A stretch of DNA of 18,874 nucleotides. It comes from Streptomycetaceae bacterium (GTDB lineage Bacteria; Actinomycetota; Actinomycetes; Nanopelagicales; Nanopelagicaceae). Position numbers and translations under genes: made by a program. This document shows, one piece after another, positions 7,516 to 14,277 of this stretch. The notes under the pieces were generated by a model. The model did no database searches and was not told where the DNA came from. It worked only from the letters and a program-made list of their open reading frames with translations. The number at the start of each line of letters is the position of its first letter. Within the stretch, counting starts at the first letter, position 1. The stretch is taken from the NCBI GenBank assembly GCA_027486075.1, contig JAIXPU010000104.1, positions 1 to 18,874 of the forward strand, given 5' to 3'.

Positions 7516-8394
7516 ATGGATGCAGCGCTCAGAGCTTCTTATGAAGAATGTAAGCGGCTTAACTCGCTACATGGAAAGACGTACTACTTAGCAACGCTCT
7601 TGCTGCCTGCTGAAAAGCGCCCCTATGTTCATGCGCTCTATGGCTTTGCACGGTATGCCGATGAGATTGTCGATGATTTAGCATCAACTTTATCGCCGCA
7701 AGAGAAGGCTGATGCTTTACGTTCTTGGAGCAGCGGAGTTTTAGCAGACCTCAAGGCTGGAACAAGCAGCGACCACATCGGTCGCGCTTTAGTCGATACC
7801 GCTCGTAAGTTCGATATTCCCCACCAACATTTTGTTGATTTCTTACACAGCATGGAGATGGATCTGACCGTTACTGAGTATCAGAGCTATGAAGACCTGC
7901 TGGAATATGTCTATGGCTCTGCAGCAGTGATCGGACTTGAGATGGTTCCAATCCTGGGTTACTCAGATAAACGCGCATATGAAGCAGCAAAGAAACTTGG
8001 AATTGCCTTTCAACTAGCTAACTTTATTCGTGATGTGGGTGAAGATCTTGATCGCGGTCGCGTCTATTTGCCGCTAGACGAACTAGCCAAATTTGGCGTG
8101 GATCGAGCAGCCTTGGAGCGCCGCACTTTAACTCCAGAGATAATCGCTGCCCTCAAGTTTCAAATTGCTCGAGTGCGACAACTACAAGTCGAGGCGGAGA
8201 TTGGAATTAACTATCTCGATAAAGTCTCTCGTCCCTGCATCCGCGCAGCGAGTGAGTTGTATTGCGGAATCGTTGATGAAGTCGAAGCGATTGGGTATGA
8301 CATCTTCAATAAACGCGCCAAAACTTCAACTGCCCGCAGGGCGCGAGTTGCAGGTAAGGCCTACTTGCAAGCAATTTCTGCACGTATTCGCTAA
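7516..8394 (+). CDS. crtB: Phytoene synthase
   Basis: Squalene/phytoene synthase family enzyme, 292 aa, which joins two GGPP head to head into 15-cis-phytoene. Both aspartate-rich motifs are intact: DEIVD (D49 to D53, with D54) and DVGED (D173 to D177), the latter within the conserved NFIRDVGEDLDRGRVYLP block. Length is usual. It begins directly after the crtI stop with no gap, completing the crtE-crtI-crtB operon that supplies lycopene-level carotenoid. Its own TAA stop is immediately followed by the TPP riboswitch leader, and the last codons may carry the promoter for that unit. Confidence 0.95.
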   Translation: MDAALRASYEECKRLNSLHGKTYYLATLLLPAEKRPYVHALYGFARYADEIVDDLASTLSPQEKADALRSWSSGVLADLKAGTSSDHIGRALVDTARKFDIPHQHFVDFLHSMEMDLTVTEYQSYEDLLEYVYGSAAVIGLEMVPILGYSDKRAYEAAKKLGIAFQLANFIRDVGEDLDRGRVYLPLDELAKFGVDRAALERRTLTPEIIAALKFQIARVRQLQVEAEIGINYLDKVSRPCIRAASELYCGIVDEVEAIGYDIFNKRAKTSTARRARVAGKAYLQAISARIR

Positions 8395-8397
8395 AGT
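8392..8397 (+). promoter_or_regulatory. Candidate -10 hexamer for the riboswitch/pnuT unit
   Basis: TAAAGT fits TANNNT, and its first three bases are the crtB stop codon. Initiation 7 nt downstream (about 8405) would start the transcript just before the aptamer core at 8408, but would trim the likely 5' strand of P1. The true start may therefore be further upstream. No -35 box is evident. Weak call, made because the same stop-codon arrangement occurs before the PASTA kinase gene and ogt. Confidence 0.28.
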
Positions 8398-8399
8398 CT

Positions 8400-8490
8400 C
8401 TTCCAACGGGAGCCAATTTGGCTGAGAGGACTTCAACCCTGAAGTCGACCGTCTGACTGGTCCGGTAATGCGGATCTAGAAATGAGGTTA
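8400..8490 (+). promoter_or_regulatory. TPP (thiamine pyrophosphate) riboswitch
   Basis: The 99-nt leader between crtB and pnuT has the TPP aptamer signature. P2 is formed by AGCC (8411-8414) and GGCT (8420-8423) and runs into the invariant CTGAGAG (8422-8428). A perfect 6-bp P3 hairpin follows, GACTTC (8429-8434) with GAAGTC (8441-8446) around AACCCT. Then come GACCGTCTGA and the pyrophosphate-sensor arm TCCGGTAATGCGGA (8461-8474). A short P1 can form between CTTC (8400-8403) and GAGG (8484-8487). That 3' strand is the Shine-Dalgarno sequence 6 nt before the pnuT GTG, so TPP binding should hide the ribosome site and repress translation. No terminator hairpin with a U-run is present, which also favours translational control. 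The 3' half is somewhat diverged from the usual AGGGA end. Confidence 0.85.
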
Positions 8491-8493
8491 TAA

Positions 8494-9084
8494 GTGTTTT
8501 CAACTTTCTTTACCGCATGGGGCTATGAAGTCTCTTATCTTGAATTTGTCGCATCTCTTGTTTCATTCATCGGCGTCGGGCTAGGAATTACTGGAAAGCG
8601 AATTACCTGGCCTTGGTGGGCGCTCGGTAGCGTTCTTTACGGAATTTTTTTCTTGCAATATGAACTCTATGCAAGCGCTGCACTCCAATTAGTTTTCATC
8701 GCTGCTGCAGTTGTTGGTTGGTTTGGTTGGGAGCCAACAGGTGCAAAACCTGGACCACTCAAGAACAAGTACCGCATCTACGTCATCGCTGCCATTGTTC
8801 TAGCCACCCTAGCGCTGGGGCCCGTGCTTAAATCAATCGGCGCTGCCTCAACCTACGTTGATGCAATTCTCTTCTTCGGCAGTCTCTCTGCGCAGATATT
8901 GATGGTCTACGAGAAGTACGACAGCTGGCCAATCTGGTTAGCTGTCAATATTGGTTACGTTGCGCTGTATTCATCTCAGGAGCTTCTCTTCACAACGCTT
9001 CTTTATGTCGCATTTACAGTAATGGCAGCTCTGGGATGGAAGAGTTGGTATGGATCTCATAAGCGCTCTCTTAGATCTCTGTAA
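8494..9084 (+). CDS. pnuT: PnuC-family vitamin transporter, probably thiamine (PnuT-like)
   Basis: Membrane protein of 196 aa with about seven hydrophobic segments and the PnuC family marks: LQLVFIAAAVVGWFGW (about 68-83), the aromatic WPIWLAVNIGYVALY block (about 148-162), and the final helix ending in AALGWKSW. PnuC-type proteins are SWEET-like facilitators for unphosphorylated vitamins. PnuC takes nicotinamide riboside, while homologues under TPP riboswitches (PnuT) take thiamine. The TPP riboswitch directly upstream is the main reason for the thiamine call. The start is GTG 8494 with GAGG 6 nt upstream, inside the riboswitch P1. The last 35 nt overlap the kinase gene that follows. Facilitators of this kind need an intracellular kinase to trap the substrate, which makes that neighbour interesting. 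Confidence 0.85.
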   Translation: MFSTFFTAWGYEVSYLEFVASLVSFIGVGLGITGKRITWPWWALGSVLYGIFFLQYELYASAALQLVFIAAAVVGWFGWEPTGAKPGPLKNKYRIYVIAAIVLATLALGPVLKSIGAASTYVDAILFFGSLSAQILMVYEKYDSWPIWLAVNIGYVALYSSQELLFTTLLYVAFTVMAALGWKSWYGSHKRSLRSL

Positions 9085-9586
9085 AGGGAGCGAGCGGCCC
9101 ATCATCGCAATTGATGGGCCTGCTGGCGCTGGCAAGACAACGCTTGCATCCAATATTCACCTAGCGCTCTATCCAAATTTCACCTCGACCATTATTCATA
9201 TGGATGATCTCTATAACGGCTGGGATAAAGCTCTCTCTAGCGAGTTAACTGAAATACTCGGCTATATCGCTAAGGCACATCGCCAAAGTCAGCCGATTTC
9301 GCTCTCTAAATTCAATTGGGCTGATTCAACTTTCTCTCCGGCTGAAGATATTGACGATGCACAATTGATAATTCTTGAAGGAGTCGGTAGCGGTCAGAGC
9401 GCGATTCGAGAATATCTATCAGCTCTGATTTGGATTGATATCGACGAAAGTAAAGGGCTATCAAGGGTTCTAGAGCGAGATGGTGAAGGAATCAGAAACC
9501 AGATGCAGAAATGGCTCATGACACAGGAGCAACACTTTGCCTTAGAAAAGACTGAGAACGCTGCGGATTTCGTACTGACTACATAG
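9050..9586 (+). CDS. Small P-loop kinase (uridine kinase-like), candidate thiamine-trapping kinase
   Basis: Cytoplasmic P-loop NTPase of 178 aa. Walker A is GPAGAGKT (23-30) within IAIDGPAGAGKTTLA. HMDDLYNGWD (50-59) supplies the acidic substrate/Mg residues D52-D53 as in uridine/pantothenate-kinase-like enzymes. LIILEGVGSG (about 105-114) is the second nucleotide-binding strand, and an Arg-rich lid-like stretch (RVLERDGEGIR) follows. It is shorter than true Udk (about 210 aa), and the substrate is not recognisable. The gene begins inside pnuT (35-nt overlap) with GGAAGAG 5 nt before ATG 9050, so it is under the same TPP riboswitch. Co-regulation suggests it phosphorylates thiamine or a thiamine precursor after uptake. 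That is inference; a generic nucleoside kinase role remains possible. Its TAG stop is also the start of the hexamer before the next gene. Confidence 0.75.
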   Translation: MDLISALLDLCKGSERPIIAIDGPAGAGKTTLASNIHLALYPNFTSTIIHMDDLYNGWDKALSSELTEILGYIAKAHRQSQPISLSKFNWADSTFSPAEDIDDAQLIILEGVGSGQSAIREYLSALIWIDIDESKGLSRVLERDGEGIRNQMQKWLMTQEQHFALEKTENAADFVLTT

Positions 9587-9589
9587 AAT
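9584..9589 (+). promoter_or_regulatory. -10 element of a probable leaderless promoter for the PASTA kinase gene
   Basis: TAGAAT matches five of six bases of TATAAT and ends exactly 7 nt before ATG 9597, placing the transcription start on or next to the A of the start codon. The first three bases are the TAG stop of the upstream P-loop kinase gene. No Shine-Dalgarno sequence precedes ATG 9597, which fits leaderless translation. It suggests the PASTA kinase is expressed independently of the TPP riboswitch unit. Confidence 0.55.
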
Positions 9590-9596
9590 TCGGTAT

Positions 9597-11495
9597 ATGT
9601 CTGACCTGACTGGCGAACTTATTGATGGGCGTTACCAGCTCATCCGCCAGATGGCCACCGGTGGCATGGCCAGCATCTATGAGGCTATCGATACACGCTT
9701 AGATCGAAAAGTTGCTGTAAAGATTATGCACTCTCATCTTGCCCAAGATGAACAATTTGTCGAACGCTTTATCCGCGAAGCAAAAGCGGCTGCGGCGTTA
9801 TCGCACCCAAATATCGTTGCAGTGCAAGACCAAGGTTGGAATCAAAATGGAACGCCCGCCATTTTCTTGGTCATGGAGATGATTGAGGGCCATACCTTGC
9901 GTGAATACCTCAACGAACAAGGTCGGCTTTCTGTGCAAGATGGCATCAAATTCCTTCTTCCAGTTCTGAGCGCTCTCTCAGCCGCACATAAAGTTGGAAT
10001 TATTCATCGCGATATCAAGCCAGAAAACATTTTGATTTCCAAAGAAGGGCGCATCAAGATTGCAGACTTTGGGCTAGCTAAGGGTCCTCTACTGGGCGGC
10101 ACAATGACTGCAGAATCAAGCGTCATTTTGGGATCGGTTTCATACCTATCCCCTGAGCAAGTTCAGCGAGGGGTTGCTGATTCTCGAAGCGATGTCTATT
10201 CGATTGGAATCACTGCCTTTGAAATCTTTACCGGTAAGAAGCCTTTTGAAGGTGCAGAGCCAATTCAAATTGCCTATATGCATGTCAATAATCGAGTACC
10301 GAAGATCAGCACTCTTGTTTCGGGTATCCCTGATGAACTTGATGAGTTGATTTTTGCGGCAACCAGCGCCAACCCAGATGAGCGCCCTCGTGATGCCACC
10401 ATCTTCAACGAGAAGTTAACTCAGATAAGCCAGCTCCTAAATCCTAAAGAGAATCAGTTGAGCTTAGAACTTGATATTCCTATCGAGCCGATGCGACCAA
10501 AGAAGGCGCCTAAATCTCTTCGCAAGAAAATTCGCGAAATTACTGAAGCAATTCCCGTTCCTTCTCCTCGCGAAACAACAGCAGAGGTTGTAAAGCGAAA
10601 GAAAGCGAGCAAGCGCGTACGTCGCAATCGCAAAGTTGCGCTCTTGATGGCAGTAGCAGTTGGAATTACAGGTTGGTATGTACTCATCGGCCCTGGCTCT
10701 CGCGTAGTTGTTCCTTCCACGGTAGGTGCAACTGAGAGCGAAGTGACAGCATCCTTTGGTCCTATTGGCCTGACTTCTCTCGTCACCGAACGCCAATTTA
10801 GTGAAGATATTCCGGAAGGTCGCGTTATCCGATCGATCCCAGAAGCAGGTGGACGCATTGATCAAGGTGGCGCCGTAAAGTTGATTGTATCCAAGGGGCC
10901 AGAACGCTTTGTTATTCCACTGGTCAGAGGCCTTACCCCTGGAGTTGCACGGCGCGTGCTTGTTGCTCTTCCACTTGCCCTTCAGCCAAATTCAGAAGAG
11001 TTCAGCACAACAATTCCTAAGGGTTATGTCATTGACTCTAATCCGCCATCTGGTGAGAAGGTGAAGCGAAATGCTCTGATTGTTCTGCGCATCTCTAAGG
11101 GCATTGAACAAATCGCGCTTGCTTCATATATCGGCAAGAGCTCTGATCAAGCGCTCAATGAACTGCAAGAAGCGGGCCTTGCAGTGGATTCAACCTATGC
11201 ATTTAGCGAAACTCTTCTTCCTGGTGAAGTAATTTCACAGATCCCTGCGGGTGGAGCTACGGCAAATAAAGGCTCCAAGGTTGCCCTCGTTATCTCCAAG
11301 GGCACTCAATATGCATACATTCCAAATATCTTCTCTATTGAAGAAGTAAAGGCCGTGCAGGCTTTGAAGGATCTTGATCTCAAGGTAGTTGTAAAGAAGA
11401 TTGGAAAGAAGACCATCAAGAAGGTGACAAATATTTCACCGAAGGTAGGAACCAAGGTAAAGCGTGGCAGTACTGTGACCATCACAGTAGGCTAG
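9597..11495 (+). CDS. PASTA-domain Ser/Thr protein kinase (PknB/PknL type)
   Basis: Single-pass membrane Hanks-type kinase, 632 aa. The cytoplasmic kinase domain (about 12-275) has a glycine loop (MATGGMAS), VAVKIM with the catalytic Lys near 41, HRDIKPEN near 136-143, DFG near 157-159 and SYLSPEQ in the activation segment. A basic juxtamembrane linker (about 295-346) leads to one transmembrane helix (about 347-366). Four extracellular PASTA repeats follow (about 368-435, 436-503, 504-570 and 571-632), three ending in VSKG/ISKG and the last in TITVG. The third lacks the usual Pro, and the fourth is very lysine-rich. PASTA repeats bind muropeptides, so it likely senses cell-wall state and phosphorylates division or wall proteins. 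The pbp/ftsW genes usually next to pknB are absent; the position between GGPP synthase and class II aroG matches mycobacterial and corynebacterial pknL. Confidence 0.93.
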   Translation: MSDLTGELIDGRYQLIRQMATGGMASIYEAIDTRLDRKVAVKIMHSHLAQDEQFVERFIREAKAAAALSHPNIVAVQDQGWNQNGTPAIFLVMEMIEGHTLREYLNEQGRLSVQDGIKFLLPVLSALSAAHKVGIIHRDIKPENILISKEGRIKIADFGLAKGPLLGGTMTAESSVILGSVSYLSPEQVQRGVADSRSDVYSIGITAFEIFTGKKPFEGAEPIQIAYMHVNNRVPKISTLVSGIPDELDELIFAATSANPDERPRDATIFNEKLTQISQLLNPKENQLSLELDIPIEPMRPKKAPKSLRKKIREITEAIPVPSPRETTAEVVKRKKASKRVRRNRKVALLMAVAVGITGWYVLIGPGSRVVVPSTVGATESEVTASFGPIGLTSLVTERQFSEDIPEGRVIRSIPEAGGRIDQGGAVKLIVSKGPERFVIPLVRGLTPGVARRVLVALPLALQPNSEEFSTTIPKGYVIDSNPPSGEKVKRNALIVLRISKGIEQIALASYIGKSSDQALNELQEAGLAVDSTYAFSETLLPGEVISQIPAGGATANKGSKVALVISKGTQYAYIPNIFSIEEVKAVQALKDLDLKVVVKKIGKKTIKKVTNISPKVGTKVKRGSTVTITVG

Positions 11496-11499
11496 GCAG

Positions 11500-12360
11500 A
11501 TGCCAGCAACCAAGAAACCTCGAATCGGCGCGCATACTCCAACTTCCGGTGGGATGGCCAAACGCTCTATTGCTTATGCTGAAACGATTGGCGCTGAAGC
11601 GATACAAGTATTTACATCTAATCCTCGTGGGTGGGCGATGCCTGAAACAAACCACGAGGCAGATGCGCTCTTTCGCGAGAAGACAGCTGAACTAGATATC
11701 GAAACCTATGTGCATGCACCGTTCCTCATCAATCTTGGATCGCCTACCGAAGATACTTACAAAAACTCTCTTGCATCTACTGCTTATTCACTTAAGCGCG
11801 GACAAGAAATTGGCGCTCTCGGAGTAGTTGTCCATACAGGATCTGCTGTAAAAGAAGATAACGTCGAAAATGCATGGAAGCAGATTAAAAAAGGCGTCAT
11901 GCCCATCCTTGAGGCGCTCGATGATGATGCTCCGATGCTTCTCCTTGAACCAACTGCAGGGCAAGGCCAATCACTTGTTAAAAGGCTGGAAGATTTAGAG
12001 AACTATCTCAAAGCGCTCGAATATCACCCAAAAGTTGGAATCTGCCTTGATACCTGCCACGTCTTTGCTGCCGGCCATGACATCGCTAAAAAAGGTGGGA
12101 TGAAAGAGACTCTCGATCTCTTGGTTCAGGTAGCCGGTATTGAACGAATCCAACTTATCCACGCCAATGATTCGATGGATGTATGTGGAGCGCTCAAAGA
12201 TCGCCACCAGAACATTGGCGATGGTTTTATCGGCGTTGATCCATTTGCAGAGCTACTGAAGCACCCAGCAGTAGTCAACGCTCCCCTTATTCTCGAAACT
12301 CCCGGCATGGAACCCGAACACGGCAAGGAAGTAGCGCTCCTTAAGAAATTGCGTGCATGA
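11500..12360 (+). CDS. nfo: Endonuclease IV (AP endonuclease)
   Basis: TIM-barrel zinc enzyme of 286 aa that cuts DNA 5' to abasic sites in base excision repair. The metal-ligand segments are all visible in order: YVHAPFLINLGS (about 69-80), VVHTGS (about 109-114), LLLEPTAGQG with the bridging Glu near 149, CLDTCHVFAAGHD (about 181-193), IHANDS (about 217-222), DRHQNIGDGFIG (about 230-241) and ETPGMEPE (about 267-274). Length is standard. It starts 4 nt after the kinase stop, and its stop overlaps the next start as ATGA. With ogt further right, two DNA damage-repair genes fall in this window. The neighbourhood gives no direct functional link to the PASTA kinase. Confidence 0.95.
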   Translation: MPATKKPRIGAHTPTSGGMAKRSIAYAETIGAEAIQVFTSNPRGWAMPETNHEADALFREKTAELDIETYVHAPFLINLGSPTEDTYKNSLASTAYSLKRGQEIGALGVVVHTGSAVKEDNVENAWKQIKKGVMPILEALDDDAPMLLLEPTAGQGQSLVKRLEDLENYLKALEYHPKVGICLDTCHVFAAGHDIAKKGGMKETLDLLVQVAGIERIQLIHANDSMDVCGALKDRHQNIGDGFIGVDPFAELLKHPAVVNAPLILETPGMEPEHGKEVALLKKLRA

Positions 12361-13217
12361 GTTCACAACACGCCCTGAAGATGAAAATCGCCCCATGGGC
12401 GCTGCTGGCAGTCTCTGCCTCATGGGGAATGGCCTTTGTCGTTATGAAAGATCCCATCGAGAAACAAGGTGTCAATAGCTTTCTCTTTACCCGCTTTCTC
12501 GTTGCCGTCATCGCAATGCTTGCACTACGACCAAGCGTTCTTCAGAAAATTACCCCTGAAATTCTTCGCAAGGGGTTTATTGCAGGTCTCTTTCTAGGAG
12601 CAGGCTATGTTCTACAAACCTTAGGCTTGGCGCAAGCCGGCGCTGCAATTACTGGATTTATTACTGGCCTTTACGTAGTTGCAACTCCGCTAATTGCAGC
12701 ACTTGTTTTAAAAGTCCGCATCACACGCTTCACCTGGGGATGCGTTGCTCTGGCAACTGCCGGCCTTGCTCTGCTATCTCTCAATGGCTGGAGTTTAGGT
12801 TTTGGCGAGTTTCTTGTTTTCCTCTGTGCCATCGCATTTGCAGCACATATTGTGACTTTAGGGCAATGGAGTAAGGGCCTTGATGTCTATGCGATGACTA
12901 TCGTTCAACTTGCTACCTGTACTTTGATGACAGGAACTCTCTCATTTGCTCAAGGCTATGACTTGCCGATAAATCTCAGCGGCTGGCTTGTTGTCTTTTA
13001 CACCGCCATTTTTGCAACAGCTTTGGCATTTGTAGTTCAGACCTGGGCACAGGCACATATGAGCGCGACAAAGGTGGCTGTCATTTTGACGATGGAAGTT
13101 GTCTTTGCGGCAATCTTTGCTCTTGCCTTTGGCGGTGAATCTCTTACCTTGAAGGCGCTCTTTGGTGGTCTTATGGTCTTGACCGCTATGTTTATGATTG
13201 TGCTGAAGGAGTCCTAA
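12357..13217 (+). CDS. EamA/DMT-superfamily transporter
   Basis: Polytopic membrane protein of 286 aa built from two EamA repeats, about ten hydrophobic helices in all. The N-terminal repeat has SASWGMAFVVMKDPIE (about 19-34), followed by TRFLVAVIAMLALRP. The second repeat carries the ILTMEVVFAAIFALAFGGE segment near the C-terminus (about 242-260), typical of drug/metabolite and amino-acid exporters. Substrate is not predictable. It starts at ATG 12357 overlapping the nfo stop (ATGA), and threonine aldolase begins 1 nt after its stop. That pairing makes an amino-acid or amine export role plausible, for example RhtA-like threonine/homoserine export, but this is guilt by association only. Confidence 0.88.
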   Translation: MSSQHALKMKIAPWALLAVSASWGMAFVVMKDPIEKQGVNSFLFTRFLVAVIAMLALRPSVLQKITPEILRKGFIAGLFLGAGYVLQTLGLAQAGAAITGFITGLYVVATPLIAALVLKVRITRFTWGCVALATAGLALLSLNGWSLGFGEFLVFLCAIAFAAHIVTLGQWSKGLDVYAMTIVQLATCTLMTGTLSFAQGYDLPINLSGWLVVFYTAIFATALAFVVQTWAQAHMSATKVAVILTMEVVFAAIFALAFGGESLTLKALFGGLMVLTAMFMIVLKES

Positions 13218-13218
13218 C

Positions 13219-14277
13219 ATGGCGATTGATTTACGTTCAGACACGGTTACGCAACCAACGCTTGCAATGCGAGATGCCATCGCAAGCGCGTCAGTTGGTG
13301 ATGATGTCTACGGTGATGACCCAACTGTTAACTCTCTCGAAGAACGCGTTGCTGCACTTTTCGGACATGAAGCAGCGCTCTTCTGCCCCACTGGCTCATT
13401 GGCCAACCAACTTTCTATCCGCACACTGGTAAAGCCTGGTGAAGAACTTCTTGTAGAAACTCGTTCTCACATTGTGCGAGCTGAGTTAGGCGCTGCAGCA
13501 ACCTTTAGCGGAATCACCACGCGCACATGGCCTGCCGAAGATGGCCTCTTGCGCGCTGAAGATCCACTTGCCATCGCTCATGAAAATGCAGGACCTTACT
13601 TAGTCTCTACCAAAGCAATCGCTGTAGAGAACACTCACAACTTTGGTGGCGGAACTGTGCAACCAATTGCAGAGATTGAAAAGTTATCGGTGGCAGCGCG
13701 CGCACGTGGCATCGCCATGCACCTCGATGGAGCGCGTATTTGGAATGCACATGTTGCCTCCCAAGTTTCCTTTGCAGATTACGGCAAGCACTTTGACACC
13801 ATCAGCGTCTGTCTCTCTAAAGGGTTAGGCGCTCCGGTTGGATCGCTCATGATCAGCTCCAATGAGCGGATCCAGGAAGCGCGCATCTGGCGGAAACGCT
13901 ACGGCGCTGGCATGCGACAGGTTGGAATCTTGGCAGCGGCCGGCCATTACGCACTTGATCACAATATTTCTAGACTGGCAGTAGATCATTTGCGCGCCCA
14001 GAAAATTGCACAGGCACTCGCTGCCATCGACTCATCCCTTGTGGATCCTAAGAAAGTTGCCACCAATATCGTTGGGCTTGAACTTTCCAAGGTTGGAATT
14101 ACTGCAGCTGAATTAGCATCACGCTGTAAAGATGCAGGGCTCTGGATCAGCGCCCTGGGTCCACATTACGCACGTCTTGTTACGCATCTAGATTTTGATG
14201 ACGCACAGTGTGATCAGGCAATTGAAATTCTTAAAGATATCTTGGCAGAAGGTAGCCGAGCGAAAGGCCGGAATTGA
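13219..14277 (+). CDS. ltaE: Low-specificity L-threonine aldolase (PLP-dependent)
   Basis: Fold-type I PLP enzyme, 352 aa, cleaving L-threonine or L-allo-threonine to glycine and acetaldehyde. The N-terminus IDLRSDTVTQPTLAMRDA and VGDDVYGDDPTVN are signature blocks. ETRSHIVRAELGA holds the His that stacks on PLP. VENTHNFGGGTV, HLDGARIWNA with the pyridine-N Asp, and SVCLSKGLGAPVGS with the Schiff-base Lys201 complete the active site, and WRKRYGAGMRQVG follows. Length is normal. ATG 13219 has AGGAG upstream and is 1 nt from the EamA stop. It likely supplies glycine or recycles threonine. Arginine codons here are almost all CGN, unlike the three genes that follow. Confidence 0.93.
   Translation: MAIDLRSDTVTQPTLAMRDAIASASVGDDVYGDDPTVNSLEERVAALFGHEAALFCPTGSLANQLSIRTLVKPGEELLVETRSHIVRAELGAAATFSGITTRTWPAEDGLLRAEDPLAIAHENAGPYLVSTKAIAVENTHNFGGGTVQPIAEIEKLSVAARARGIAMHLDGARIWNAHVASQVSFADYGKHFDTISVCLSKGLGAPVGSLMISSNERIQEARIWRKRYGAGMRQVGILAAAGHYALDHNISRLAVDHLRAQKIAQALAAIDSSLVDPKKVATNIVGLELSKVGITAAELASRCKDAGLWISALGPHYARLVTHLDFDDAQCDQAIEILKDILAEGSRAKGRN

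Noticed and set aside
10454..10865. Two open frames of about 133 aa on the - strand inside the PASTA kinase gene
   Set aside because: They lie opposite the linker, membrane helix and first PASTA repeat and show no recognisable protein features; shadows of the kinase frame.
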